Source: Streptomyces sp. MMG1121 (GTDB taxonomy: Bacteria > Actinomycetota > Actinomycetes > Streptomycetales > Streptomycetaceae). Taken from it: a stretch of 64,000 nucleotides of DNA. The position numbers and the translations under genes are program-made. Every line of letters begins with the position of its first letter. The first letter of the stretch is position 1. Positions 1 to 8,428 of the stretch are shown here, in pieces. Location: positions 124,001-188,000 of the forward strand of contig NZ_LGDV01000251.1 in the NCBI RefSeq assembly GCF_001280015.1, written 5' to 3'. The notes beneath the pieces are model-generated. The model did not search any database, was not told where the DNA came from, and saw only the letters and a list, made by a program, of their open reading frames with translations.

Positions 1-253
1 ATCGGCGCGCGTTGCGGAAGGACTCGGTGGCAGTGGTCTCCACGATCATCCGGGCCGGCCGGTCCGAGCGCACCCACACCAGACCGGAGTCGGCGCTCAC
101 GTCGCCCGCCTGCACGCCCCAGCCCGCCCGGGGGCGCCCGGAGCGGGCGAACGCCGGGGCCGCGCCGAGGCCTACGGGCAGGGTCAGGGCCGCCGACGCG
201 ACGAGGGAGCCGCGCAGCACGCCGCGGCGGTCGGGGAACGGACGGTCTGACAT
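1..253 (-). CDS. PhoD-type alkaline phosphatase, N-terminal part (runs off the window)
   Basis: The reading frame opens with ATG at 253 and continues through position 1, so only about 84 residues are visible. The N-terminus carries a twin-arginine motif (DRRGVLRGS) followed by a hydrophobic stretch and an Ala-rich cleavage region, which predicts Tat export. After it comes the segment GVQAGDVSADSGLVWVRSDR and then PARMIVE, typical of the N-terminal Fn3-like domain of PhoD phosphodiesterase/phosphatases. These are secreted, metal-dependent enzymes that release phosphate from organic esters. The catalytic domain lies outside the window, so activity cannot be judged. Confidence 0.8.
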   Translation of the reverse strand, partial: MSDRPFPDRRGVLRGSLVASAALTLPVGLGAAPAFARSGRPRAGWGVQAGDVSADSGLVWVRSDRPARMIVETTATESFRNARR

Positions 254-390
254 GGCTGCGCCTCCAGGGACGGGATCCGGCCGGTGTGCACGGCCACACC
301 TACGGGGGCGTCGCGGCGCGCACGGAAACCCGAAGTGAACAACGGCCCGTGGGGCAGGGGTTCGTGCGCGCGGCCCAGGTCGGCCGCCGG

Positions 391-1221
391 TCAGCTGCTG
401 CCGTCCAGGATGACCCGCGCGACCAGCGCCGGGTCGTCGTTCATCGGACAGTGACCACAGCCCGGCAGCCGCACCAGACGGGCGTGCGGCATCATCTGCT
501 TGGCGCGCACGCCCTGCCGGCGGACGAGGATCCGGTCCTGGGTGCCCCAGCCCACGGTGACGGGCAGGCCCGACAGATCGTCGGTGAACCGGATCGTCCG
601 GCCCGCCCGCAGGGTCGCGTCGAAGCCGGCGGACCCGACGAGAGCCAGCGTCTCGGCCACCACGGCCTCGGGCGCGCGGCGCGCGGGACGGGCGTAGATC
701 GTGCTGGTCAGCGCCGTCCGACCGGCCGTCGTGTGCGACAGCCGCTCCACGAGCGGCAGCGGGAGCCGCTGGGCGATGGTCCGCATGGTGAGCAGCACCG
801 CGAAGGCGTACCGGCGCTCGGCCTCGCTCCAGAACCCAGCGGGGGAGAGGGCTGTGACGGACCGTACGAGCTTCTCCCGGCCAAGCTCCAGGGCGAGCAG
901 ACCGCCCAGCGAGTTGCCCGCGATGTGCGGGCGGTCCAGGTCCAGTGCCTCGAACAGGGCGCCGAGCACGGCGTTGGTGGCGGGCAGGGTGTAGTCGAGG
1001 CCGTCCGGCAGGGCCGGAGAGGCGCCGAAACCGGGCAGATCGACGGCGATCACGTCCCGCTCGGTGGCGAGGATGTCCACGACCGGGTCCCAGGCCTGGC
1101 GGTGGTGGCCGATGCCGTGCAGCAGGACCAGCGGCTCGCCGCGCCCCACGCGCGCGTAGGACACGGTCACGTCCTTTGGGCCGTGCGGGCCGGGTACCTG
1201 AAAGGAGACGGTGGCGGACAT
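391..1221 (-). CDS. alpha/beta-fold hydrolase
   Basis: A 276-residue cytosolic alpha/beta hydrolase. The oxyanion region LLHGIGHH lies near residue 35, the nucleophile elbow GNSLGG places Ser at 104, the acid is probably Asp229 (GTQDRI) and the catalytic His about 257 (GCGHCP). The family includes esterases, C-C hydrolases and lipases, and the substrate cannot be read from sequence. ATG at 1221 is chosen because the protein fold begins there; the frame stays open far upstream but that extension is low-complexity Arg/Gly and looks non-coding. It is the last gene before the decayed reductase pseudogene on the same strand. Confidence 0.9.
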   Translation of the reverse strand: MSATVSFQVPGPHGPKDVTVSYARVGRGEPLVLLHGIGHHRQAWDPVVDILATERDVIAVDLPGFGASPALPDGLDYTLPATNAVLGALFEALDLDRPHIAGNSLGGLLALELGREKLVRSVTALSPAGFWSEAERRYAFAVLLTMRTIAQRLPLPLVERLSHTTAGRTALTSTIYARPARRAPEAVVAETLALVGSAGFDATLRAGRTIRFTDDLSGLPVTVGWGTQDRILVRRQGVRAKQMMPHARLVRLPGCGHCPMNDDPALVARVILDGSS

Positions 1222-1364
1222 GGGGAGTGCTCCTCGTCTGGGCGCTGACGGGCGGTCTGGGTGCTGCGGGACGGTCCGAATGCCGGCGGACGTCGTAGAC
1301 AGCTTGTCAGCAATTACTACCGGCCGGTAGCCCCCGGGGGTGTTCCCGGAGGGTTCCCCAACGG

Positions 1365-2080
1365 TCAACCCGCCCGGCGCACCTCGATGTTGAAGTCCGC
1401 GCTCCCGGGGTTCCGGAACATCGTGGGCCACAGCAGCAGGTACGTCTCCACCGCCCGTGCCGTCCGGATCCCGCCCAGGTCCAGCACCCGCTCCGCCGGC
1501 CGGCCGAACTCCCCGGACAGCGCCGTCACCTGCGCCTTGGCCCTGGAGTCGTCGCCGCTCACGAAGTGGCCGTGCGCGCCCGGCACCCGCCCCGGGTCCA
1601 CCATCACCCGGCAGTCGACCGTGTCCGGCGTGTTCACCACGCGCGCGTGCGGAAAGGCCTTCACCGTCATCGACGTGGTCCGCGTGACCGAGGTTCACCA
1701 CGCGCGCGTGCGGAAAGGCCCGCTGGATCCGCTCGCCCACGTTGTCCGAGTCCACCGGGTCCAGCCGCGGCTGACCGTCCTCAAAGGGCAGCGGATCGCA
1801 GACGTCCACCAGCACCTTGCCGTCGGGGTGCTGCGCGCGGCTGCCCGCAGGGCATCGAGCGCCACCGGGCCGCCCACCGCGTTGACGACCACCTCGGCCG
1901 CCGCGGCCGTCTCCGCGGACGTGCCCGCGCGGGCACGGCCCGCCACGGCCCACTCCGCCGCCACCGGATGGCCCTTGGTGGGCGGCCCGAGGGTCACCTC
2001 GTGGCCCCGCTCCACCGGCCGGCCGGCCGGTCGGCCGGCGTGCGGCCCACCCCGCCCGTGCCCGGCACCCCGTACCGCGT
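1365..2080 (-). pseudogene. decayed NAD(P)-binding F420-reductase-like protein, several frameshifts
   Basis: Pieces of one protein appear in order but in different frames. The Rossmann start RYGVPGTGGVGRT lies near 2080-2040, where the expected ATG reads ACG. Then come GHEVTLG...AEVVVNAVGGPVALDALRAA, next GKVLVDVCDPL...IQRAFPHARVVN, and finally HGHFVSGDDSRAKAQV...ADFNIEVRRAG ending at 1365. At least three frame changes and a lost start codon separate them. The last break coincides with a 28-bp direct repeat 61 bp apart. The parent family binds NADP and resembles F420H2:NADP oxidoreductase. A sequencing error could explain one break but hardly all. Confidence 0.8.
1632..1720. repeat. 28-bp direct repeat, 61 bp apart, inside the reductase pseudogene
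   Basis: Copies at 1632-1659 and 1693-1720 are identical over 28 bases and encode AFPHARVVN in the reverse direction. The offset of 61 is not a multiple of three, so the duplication itself shifts the reading frame. The bases between the copies resemble the sequence following the first copy only loosely, so this is an old or imperfect tandem duplication. Confidence 0.9.
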
Positions 2081-2234
2081 CGGCCGCCTCCCGCTCACCG
2101 GCCGCCGGCCCCCGACGGCCCGCGGTCCTTGTGATCCGGACCAACCCCGGACGGGCCGATTCCGGCGGCGGCGTCCGGCGCGTGTCGGCGGGGGCGGGAC
2201 AGGACGCACGGGGCGCGTGTCCGATGATGGAACA

Positions 2235-3119
2235 GTGAGCGCCGACACCGAGACCGACGTCTTCGAAGAACATCGGCCCCTGCTCATGGGGGTCGCCTAC
2301 CGCATGCTCGGCCGGGTGGCCGACGCCGAGGACGTGGTCCAGGACACCTGGCTGCGCTGGTCCCGCGACGACCGTGCGGAGGTCCGCGAGCCGGCCGCCT
2401 ACCTGGTGCGCATCACCACCCGGCTGGCCATCGACCGGCTGCGCCAGGTGCAGGCGCGGGGCGAGGCGTACGTCGGGCCGTGGCTGCCCGAGCCCTACGT
2501 CACCGAGTCGGGCGCCACCGTCCCGGACGCGGCGGACCGCGCCCTGCTCGCCGACAGCGTCTCCTTCGCCGTGCTCGTCGTCCTGGAGTCGCTGTCCCCG
2601 CTGGAGCGGGCCGTCTTCGTGCTCAGAGAGGCGTTCGGCTACCCGTACGCCGAGATCGCCTCGCTCCTCGACCGCGGTGAGGCGGCGGTACGGCAGCTCG
2701 CCGGGCGGGCTCGCCGGCACGTCGACGAACGGCGGCCGCGCTACGAAGTCGACCCGGCCCGGCGCCGCGAAGTCACCGAGCGCTTCCTCGTCGCGGCGTC
2801 CGACGGCGACCTCGACGGACTCATGTCCCTGCTCGCCCCCGACGTCCGCCTGGTCGGCGACAGCGGCGGCAAGGCCAAGGCCCCGGCGCGGATCGTGCAC
2901 ACCGCCGACAAGGTCGGCCGCTTCCTGGCCGCCGTCGTACCGCAGGCTCCGGCGGAGACGTCGTACCGCTTCGTGGAGGCCAACGGCGGCCCGGCCGTGC
3001 TGGTCCTGGCGGGCGGCGAGCCCGACAGCCTGTTCCAGCTGGAGATCACCGACGGCCGCGTCACGACCGTGTACATCGTCCGCAACCCGGACAAGTTGCG
3101 GCACCTCGCCGCCCGCTGA
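2235..3119 (+). CDS. SigJ-type ECF RNA polymerase sigma factor with C-terminal SnoaL-like domain
   Basis: A 294-residue protein starting at GTG 2235. Region 2 (residues about 10-75) contains HRPLLMGVAYRMLG and DAEDVVQDTWLRW, for core binding and -10 recognition. Region 4 (about 110-165) contains LSPLERAVFVLREAFGYPYAEIA, the -35-binding helix-turn-helix. Residues about 175-290 form an NTF2/SnoaL-like domain (VTERFLVAASDGDLDGLMSLLAPDV region), the mark of the SigJ (ECF41) group. In that group the extension replaces a separate anti-sigma factor and modulates activity. No anti-sigma gene is adjacent, which fits. The usual ECF41 partner, a carboxymuconolactone-decarboxylase or oxidoreductase gene, is not obvious here. 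Confidence 0.93.
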   Translation: MSADTETDVFEEHRPLLMGVAYRMLGRVADAEDVVQDTWLRWSRDDRAEVREPAAYLVRITTRLAIDRLRQVQARGEAYVGPWLPEPYVTESGATVPDAADRALLADSVSFAVLVVLESLSPLERAVFVLREAFGYPYAEIASLLDRGEAAVRQLAGRARRHVDERRPRYEVDPARRREVTERFLVAASDGDLDGLMSLLAPDVRLVGDSGGKAKAPARIVHTADKVGRFLAAVVPQAPAETSYRFVEANGGPAVLVLAGGEPDSLFQLEITDGRVTTVYIVRNPDKLRHLAAR

Positions 3120-3200
3120 CCCAGGCGCGGCCGCGCGCGTACGAACGCCTCGTGAACGCTCTGCGGCAGGACGCCCGTGCGTTCCCCAAGGGATCGAGGA

Positions 3201-3235
3201 TTGGTCTTGACCAAGGGTGAAGGCGGCCCTATGGT
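3201..3235 (+). promoter_or_regulatory. promoter TTGACC-17-TATGGT overlapped by a GntR/HutC-type operator
   Basis: A -35 hexamer TTGACC (3207-3212) is separated by 17 bp from TATGGT (3230-3235). The perfect-arm palindrome TTGGTCTTGACCAA (3201-3214) covers the -35. It closely resembles the TGGTCTAGACCA element bound by DasR and related HutC-subfamily GntR regulators. The gene downstream is a GntR regulator, so negative autoregulation is the likely role (inference). Confidence 0.7.
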
Positions 3236-3310
3236 CGCAGAGAAGTGCAACAACCTTTAATAAACAAGGGCGCTAAAAACCGCCGGACCACGGCTCTCGC
3301 GGAGGACAGG

Positions 3311-4072
3311 GTGGGGACCACTCAGCTGGAATCGGTGCCGGAACCGAAGTACTGGCATCTCAAGACCGTACTCAGCGAGGCACTGGACTCCGAGTTCTCG
3401 GTCGGTGAGATCCTGCCCAACGAGCGTGACCTCGCCGCCCGCTTCGGCGTGGCCCGCGCCACGCTCCGCCAGGCGCTCGAACAGCTCGAACTGGAAGGCC
3501 GGCTCCAGCGCCGCCGCGGCGTCGGTACGACCGTGGCGCCGCCGCGCGTGGGTGTGGCCGTCGGCACCGAGCAGCACGCCTGGCCGGGCGCCGCCGGTGA
3601 CGCCTGGCAGCCCGTGGACTCCGAGCAGGCGGCACCGCCCGCCGCCGTCGCCGCCACCCTGGAGACCGGCGCCGGTCAGACCGTGCACACCGTGCGCCGC
3701 ACCCGGATGTCCCACGGCCAGCGGGTCGCCACCGAACTGCTCTACATCCCGGCGGCCGCGGTGCCCGACCTCACCGCGATCGACGCCCCGTCCGGCCCGG
3801 CACGCGCGCGTGCGGTGCTGCGCGAGCTGCAGCACCTGGCCCTGGAGGGACAGGACCGCTCCGTCGAGCTGGGCTCCGCCCGCGCGGACGACGCCAGGGA
3901 ACTCGACCGGCTCCCCGGTTCGCCCGTCCTCGTCGTCACCACCCGCTTCGTCGCCGAGGGCCGCACCGCAGCCCTGTCCGTCGCGACCTACCGCGCCGAC
4001 ACCTGCCGGCTGACCTTCGGCGACTCGGCCGGCGTGGAAATACACCACGACCCGGAGCGCCAGGCTTCCTGA
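3311..4072 (+). CDS. GntR-family transcriptional regulator (HutC-like effector domain)
   Basis: A 253-residue regulator. The winged helix-turn-helix occupies about residues 10-80, with the signature LPNERDLAARFGVARATLRQ and the wing GRLQRRRGVGTTV. A UTRA/HutC-type effector domain follows (about 95-245), with the typical VRRTRMSHGQRVATELLYIP strand pair. GTG 3311 is preferred over the upstream ATG-less extension because GGAGGA sits just upstream. The ligand is unknown; HutC-type proteins bind small metabolites such as sugar phosphates or histidine derivatives. Its own promoter carries a matching palindrome. Confidence 0.92.
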   Translation: MGTTQLESVPEPKYWHLKTVLSEALDSEFSVGEILPNERDLAARFGVARATLRQALEQLELEGRLQRRRGVGTTVAPPRVGVAVGTEQHAWPGAAGDAWQPVDSEQAAPPAAVAATLETGAGQTVHTVRRTRMSHGQRVATELLYIPAAAVPDLTAIDAPSGPARARAVLRELQHLALEGQDRSVELGSARADDARELDRLPGSPVLVVTTRFVAEGRTAALSVATYRADTCRLTFGDSAGVEIHHDPERQAS

Positions 4073-4134
4073 CCGCTCCTGCACCTTCCGGACCCGCAGC
4101 CGCACGGCGACCCGCGCCCGTCTACGCGCACCGC

Positions 4135-5292
4135 TCACCGACGGGCCGTCACCGTACCGTCAACCGCGAACAATTGTTCCTCGACGTGGTCGAGAGCCAG
4201 CCGTAGCGCCCCCGTGGCCACAGCCGCCTCACCCAGCACGGACAACGCCACCTGAGGCGGCCGCAGGCAGTAGCGGGCCAGTTCACGGCGCAGCGGCTCC
4301 AGGACGCCGTCCAGACCGGCCGCCCAGCCACCGATCACGACCAGTTCGGGGTCGAGCGCCAGCACCAGCGCGGCCACGTCGTGCACAAGCCGCTGGATGT
4401 ACCGCTCGACGGCGGCCCGCGCCCGCTGGTCGCCCTCGCGCGCCAGCGCGAACACCTCGGCGACCGCCTGCTCGTCCAGCGGGTGCAGCGGTTCGTCGGT
4501 GGTGGACAGCAGCGTCTCCGGGGTCGCCTCCCGGCCCAGCAGATGCAGCGCGCCGATCTCCCCGGCCGCCCCGCCGTAGCCCCGGTGCAGCCGTCCGCCG
4601 ATCAGTGAACCCGCGCCCGGGCTCAGCCCGGCCAGCACGAACACCACGTCGTCGGACTCGGTCGCCACGCCCTTCCAGTGCTCGGCGACGGCCGCCGCGT
4701 TGGCGTCGTTCTCCACGAGCACTGGGCACCGGAAGGACCGGCTCAGCCGCTCGCCCAGCTGGAGGCCGCTCCACTGCGGCAGCGCCGTGCTCAGCCGTAC
4801 CGTGCCGCCGGCCTCCACGATGCCCGGCGTGCCCACGCCGACCGCCCGCAGCGAGCCGCGCGCGACGCCGGCCCGGCGCAGCAGCTCGGCGACCGCGCCG
4901 CGCAGCCGGTCCAGGCGCTCGTCCGCCGGGGCCGTCTCGTCGACCTCCTTGGCCTGTGTGCCCAGCACCCGCCCGTCCAGGTCGGACAGGAGCGCGGCGA
5001 CCCGGTGCGGGCCGATCTCCAGGCCCAGCAGATGCCCCGCCTCGGCCCGGAACCGGAACCGGCGCGCGGGCCGCCCCTGACGGCGCGCGGTGCCCTCGTC
5101 GGCCGCCGTTTCCACGACGAGCCCGCCCTCGATGAGCCCTTCGACGACGCCCTCGACCGTCGGCCGGGACAGTCCGGTGACCCGGGTGATCTCGGTGAGC
5201 GTCGCGCAGTCCGTGGCGCGCAGCGCGTGCAGCACCACCGCGGAATTGATCCTTCGCAGCAGCGAGGGATCGCCGCCGGTCAGCTGCGCCAC
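4135..5292 (-). CDS. ROK-family transcriptional regulator
   Basis: A 385-residue protein with an N-terminal MarR-like helix-turn-helix (LTEITRVTGLSRPTVEGVVEGL, about residues 28-50) fused to a ROK sugar-kinase fold. The kinase phosphate motif GLEIGPHRVAALL, the VENDANAAAVAEHW segment and GAGSLIGGRLHRGYGGAAGEIG are visible. The zinc-binding CxCGxxGC motif usual in glucokinase-type ROK proteins is absent; the equivalent stretch reads ALHLLGREATPE. The protein is expected to repress sugar-utilisation genes on binding a sugar or sugar phosphate. GTG 5292 is preceded by GGAAGGACGG. It converges with the GntR gene. Confidence 0.92.
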   Translation of the reverse strand: MAQLTGGDPSLLRRINSAVVLHALRATDCATLTEITRVTGLSRPTVEGVVEGLIEGGLVVETAADEGTARRQGRPARRFRFRAEAGHLLGLEIGPHRVAALLSDLDGRVLGTQAKEVDETAPADERLDRLRGAVAELLRRAGVARGSLRAVGVGTPGIVEAGGTVRLSTALPQWSGLQLGERLSRSFRCPVLVENDANAAAVAEHWKGVATESDDVVFVLAGLSPGAGSLIGGRLHRGYGGAAGEIGALHLLGREATPETLLSTTDEPLHPLDEQAVAEVFALAREGDQRARAAVERYIQRLVHDVAALVLALDPELVVIGGWAAGLDGVLEPLRRELARYCLRPPQVALSVLGEAAVATGALRLALDHVEEQLFAVDGTVTARR

Positions 5293-5383
5293 CGTCCGTC
5301 CTTCCAGCTCGCGGGGGTGTTGGGCGGATCGTACTCGCCGGGCGCACCCCCGGCGAGTACCGGGTCGGGGCCGGTGGCCGACG

Positions 5384-5734
5384 GTGCCGGCCGTCGGCCT
5401 CCGCACCGCACTGGTGACCCTGCCGGTCGGCAAGGCCGTCCTCGGCGCCTCCGGGCCGACGTGGACCGAGGGCCTGTGCGGTGTCGTCGGCTGTTGCCTC
5501 CAGCTGACCCTGATGCCACTGTTCGTGATCGGACGCGCGGCGGTGCTGCGCAACGGCGTCGCGACCCTGTCCGTGCTGGTCCCGTTCGTGCTGGTCCCGT
5601 TCGTGCAGATCGTGTCCTTCGTCGTCGGCGACCTGTCCGGCGGCATCGCCGACTTCCTGCCCGACCGGGCCGGTCATGTGGCCCTGCACAGCGGCTGGGA
5701 GGGCGCCTGGAGCCTCGACCGGAAGGACGCCTGA
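5384..5734 (+). CDS. hypothetical small membrane protein, possibly a remnant
   Basis: The reading frame from GTG 5384 gives about 116 residues with two or three hydrophobic segments (LCGVVGCCLQLTLMPLFVIG and ATLSVLVPFVLVPFVQIVSF). No ribosome-binding site is evident and the first residues do not look like a natural N-terminus. It could be a truncated multi-pass protein whose 5' part was lost when the ROK gene came to lie next to it. The C-terminal tail SGWEGAWSLDRKDA is ordinary. I do not recognise a family. Confidence 0.4.
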   Translation: MPAVGLRTALVTLPVGKAVLGASGPTWTEGLCGVVGCCLQLTLMPLFVIGRAAVLRNGVATLSVLVPFVLVPFVQIVSFVVGDLSGGIADFLPDRAGHVALHSGWEGAWSLDRKDA

Positions 5735-5775
5735 AGGCCCGCCGGTTGTCAGTGCCGCCCGCTTTACTGGATCGC

Positions 5776-6216
5776 ATGGACATCACGAACCACCTTGCTG
5801 TGATCGACCTTCTGTGCGACCGGGAGTTTCCCGCGGAGCACGGCAGGACGGACGACGGCACGGGCGGACCCGGGTACCTGATAGCCGAGTTACAGACCAG
5901 CGGTGATTTCTACGACGACGGCGGCAGCGAGCGGGAGGAGACGGAGGCGCAGTACGAGGCGGACCGGGACGCCCTCGGGGAGCGGCTCGCCGAACGGTGG
6001 GGGCCGGCCGACGCGTTCAGCCTGTCCAGCGCCTTCGAGCGGACCATGACGGAGGAGGACATCGACGAGCCATGGGCCACGCTTGCCTCGCACGTACCCG
6101 ATGTGCACCTGTGGAAGGCGCCGACGGGCCGCTGGGTCGCCCTGGGCGTGTCCCAGTGGGACGACGAACTGCCGTTCCAGCTGCTGGCGGTGGTCACGAC
6201 CGTGGACCCGCCGTGA
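5776..6216 (+). CDS. hypothetical acidic protein
   Basis: A 146-residue, strongly acidic protein starting at ATG 5776. It has no signal peptide or membrane segment. A charged central region (YEADRDALGERLAERWG) precedes a tail with paired Trp-containing strands (VHLWKAPTGRWVALGVSQWDDELPFQLL). That tail is typical of small Streptomyces proteins of unknown function. Coding bias fits its neighbours. No function is proposed. Confidence 0.75.
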   Translation: MDITNHLAVIDLLCDREFPAEHGRTDDGTGGPGYLIAELQTSGDFYDDGGSEREETEAQYEADRDALGERLAERWGPADAFSLSSAFERTMTEEDIDEPWATLASHVPDVHLWKAPTGRWVALGVSQWDDELPFQLLAVVTTVDPP

Positions 6217-6221
6217 CCCGG

Positions 6222-6785
6222 CTAGGCCGAGGCGGCGACCCGCAGCCGGGCGAACTCCTCCGCCATCGTCGCCGCCGTCCAGTGCGCGTTCAGCCCGCTG
6301 GGATTGGGCAACACCCATACCCGGGTCTCCCCGAACGTCCGCTCCTGCGGCCCCACTTGCGCCGCACGGTCACCGAATGCGGCCCGGTACGCGGTCACCC
6401 CGACCACGGCCAGATGGCTCGGCCTCAGCCGCGTCACCTTCGCGGTGAGCAGTCGCCCGCCCTCGGCGTACTCCTCGGCGGTCAGCTCGTCGGCCCGCGC
6501 GGTCGCCCGCGCCACGACGTTCGTGATGCCGAGCCCGTACGACAGCAGCTCGTGCTGTTCCGCCGGCTTCAGCAGCCTCGGCGTGAAGCCGGACAGGTGC
6601 AGCACCGGCCAGAAGCGGTTGCCGGGGCGGGCGAAGTGGTGGCCGGTTGCGGCCGTCATCAGCCCCGGGTTGATACCGCAGAAGAGCACCCTCAGGCCGT
6701 CCGCGACGACGTCCGGTACGAGACGGTCGCGGGCGGCCTCCAGGTCCGCCTTGCTGAAGCGGGGTGGGCGGGGAGCGCCGGTCAG
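6222..6785 (-). CDS. mug: G/U mismatch-specific uracil-DNA glycosylase (Mug-type)
   Basis: The protein has the Mug/TDG active-site segment LFCGINPGL, the GNRFWP motif and the C-terminal WVLPNPSGLNAHW loop that grips the orphan guanine. It excises U or T opposite G and so repairs deaminated cytosines. The gene ends at 6222. The conserved N-terminal helix (FSKADLEAARDRLVPDVV) is in frame only back to the purB stop codon, with no ATG, GTG or TTG before GTG 6689, and starting at 6689 would delete this helix. A CTG at 6785-6783 overlapping the purB TGA (CTGA) is the best start, giving 187 residues; it is unusual and unproven. Confidence 0.82.
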   Translation of the reverse strand: MTGAPRPPRFSKADLEAARDRLVPDVVADGLRVLFCGINPGLMTAATGHHFARPGNRFWPVLHLSGFTPRLLKPAEQHELLSYGLGITNVVARATARADELTAEEYAEGGRLLTAKVTRLRPSHLAVVGVTAYRAAFGDRAAQVGPQERTFGETRVWVLPNPSGLNAHWTAATMAEEFARLRVAASA

Positions 6786-8224
6786 AGGATCGCTCCGGGG
6801 GTGTATCCGGCCGCCGCGGGGTGCTGCTTGACGATCTCCTCGATCCGGCCGACGACGACACCGACCTGGTCGGCGGCGGCACCGGTGAAGGACAGCTTGT
6901 CGGCCATGAGGGCCGCGAGCTGCTCGCGGTCCAGCGGGAGGCGCTCGTCGGCGGCGAGCTTGTCGAGCAGATCATTGCGCTCGGCGCCCTGCTCGCGCAT
7001 CGCGAGCGCGGTGGCCACGGCGTTCTCCTTGATCGCCTCGTGCGCGACCTCACGGCCGACCCCGGCCCGCACGGCGCCCATGAGCACCTTGGTGGTGGCG
7101 AGGAACGGCAGATAGCGGTCCAGCTCACGGGCGACGACCGCCGGGAAGGCGCCGAACTCGTCGAGCACGGTCAGGAAGGTCTCCAGCAGACCGTCCAGCG
7201 CGAAGAAGGCGTCGGGCAGGGCCACTCGGCGCACCACCGAGCAGGACACGTCGCCCTCGTTCCACTGGTCGCCCGCCAGCTCGCCGGTCATCGAGGCGTA
7301 GCCGCGCAGGATGACCATGAGGCCGTTGACACGCTCGCAGGAGCGGGTGTTCATCTTGTGCGGCATCGCCGAGGAACCGACCTGGCCCGGCTTGAAGCCC
7401 TCGGTGACCAGCTCGTGCCCGGCCATCAGCCGGATCGTCTTGGCCAGCGAGGACGGCGCCGCCGCCAGCTGCACCAGCGCGGTGACGACCTCGTAGTCCA
7501 GCGAGCGCGGGTAGACCTGGCCGACGGAGGTGAAGGCCTGTGCGAAGCCCAGGTGCCCGGCGATCCGGTCCTCCAGCTCGGCGAGCTTCGCCGCGTCGCC
7601 GCCCAGCAGGTCCAGCATGTCCTGCGCGGTGCCGACCGGGCCCTTGATGCCGCGCAGCGGGTAGCGGGCAAGGAGCTCCTCGACCCTGCCGTAGGCCACG
7701 AGCAGCTCGTCGGCGGCGGTCGCGAACCGCTTGCCGAGGGTGGTCGCCTGCGCGGCCACGTTGTGCGAGCGGCCGGCCATGACCAGCTCTGCGTAGTCGC
7801 CCGCCAGCTTGCCGAGGCGCGCCAGTACGGCGACCGTGCGGTTGCGCATCAGTTCCAGCGAGAGCCGGATCTGCAGCTGCTCGACGTTCTCCGTGAGGTC
7901 ACGGGAGGTCATGCCCTTGTGCACGTGCTCGTGCCCGGCGAGGTCGTTGAACTCCTCGATCCGCGCCTTCACGTCGTGCCGGGTGACCTTCTCGCGCTCG
8001 GCGATCGAGGCCAGGTCGACGGTGTCGAGGACACGCTCGTAGTCGGCGATCGCCTCGTCCGGCACCTCGATGCCGAGATCCTTCTGGGCCCGCAGCACGG
8101 CGAGCCAGAGCTGCCGCTCCAGCTTCACCTTCTGCTCGGGCGACCAGAGCGTGGCGAGCTCTGCGGAGGCGTAGCGTCCGGCGAGGACGTTCGGGATGCG
8201 GGGCTTGGCGGGAGCGGAAGTCAC
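6782..8224 (-). CDS. purB: adenylosuccinate lyase
   Basis: A 480-residue cytosolic enzyme from GTG 8224. It cleaves SAICAR to AICAR and adenylosuccinate to AMP in purine synthesis, releasing fumarate. The superfamily signature GSSAMPHKMNTRSCE with the mobile catalytic Ser loop lies at about residue 295, and HEHVHKGMTSRDL and GRSHNVAAQATTLGKR carry the catalytic histidines. Length and motif spacing are normal for the actinobacterial form. It appears to be co-transcribed with mug, whose start overlaps the stop codon. Confidence 0.97.
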   Translation of the reverse strand: MTSAPAKPRIPNVLAGRYASAELATLWSPEQKVKLERQLWLAVLRAQKDLGIEVPDEAIADYERVLDTVDLASIAEREKVTRHDVKARIEEFNDLAGHEHVHKGMTSRDLTENVEQLQIRLSLELMRNRTVAVLARLGKLAGDYAELVMAGRSHNVAAQATTLGKRFATAADELLVAYGRVEELLARYPLRGIKGPVGTAQDMLDLLGGDAAKLAELEDRIAGHLGFAQAFTSVGQVYPRSLDYEVVTALVQLAAAPSSLAKTIRLMAGHELVTEGFKPGQVGSSAMPHKMNTRSCERVNGLMVILRGYASMTGELAGDQWNEGDVSCSVVRRVALPDAFFALDGLLETFLTVLDEFGAFPAVVARELDRYLPFLATTKVLMGAVRAGVGREVAHEAIKENAVATALAMREQGAERNDLLDKLAADERLPLDREQLAALMADKLSFTGAAADQVGVVVGRIEEIVKQHPAAAGYTPGAIL

Positions 8225-8428
8225 GTGACCGGATTCTACTGGCGATTCCTGCAGCTCAGCGCCACCAGGGTGTTCGTCGGAAGCTACGAGAGCATCGCGG
8301 TCGGGTCCGCCGGCCCGTCCGCGTGACGCAGCTGCGGCGCGCACCAGCAGGCCAAGGGCCCGGTCGGCGGCCCGCACCCGTGGATACGGCCCCGGACGTC
8401 GATCACGCGCGTGGTCAGGACCGTGAGG

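Noticed and set aside
1222..1953. Upstream extension of the alpha/beta hydrolase frame
   Set aside because: Low-complexity, overlaps the reductase pseudogene, of which it is one of several frames; ATG 1221 starts the hydrolase fold.
4678..5775. N-terminal extension of the acidic protein gene at 5776 running back through the ROK gene
   Set aside because: The sequence there is the antisense of the ROK coding region, and ATG 5776 gives a natural start.
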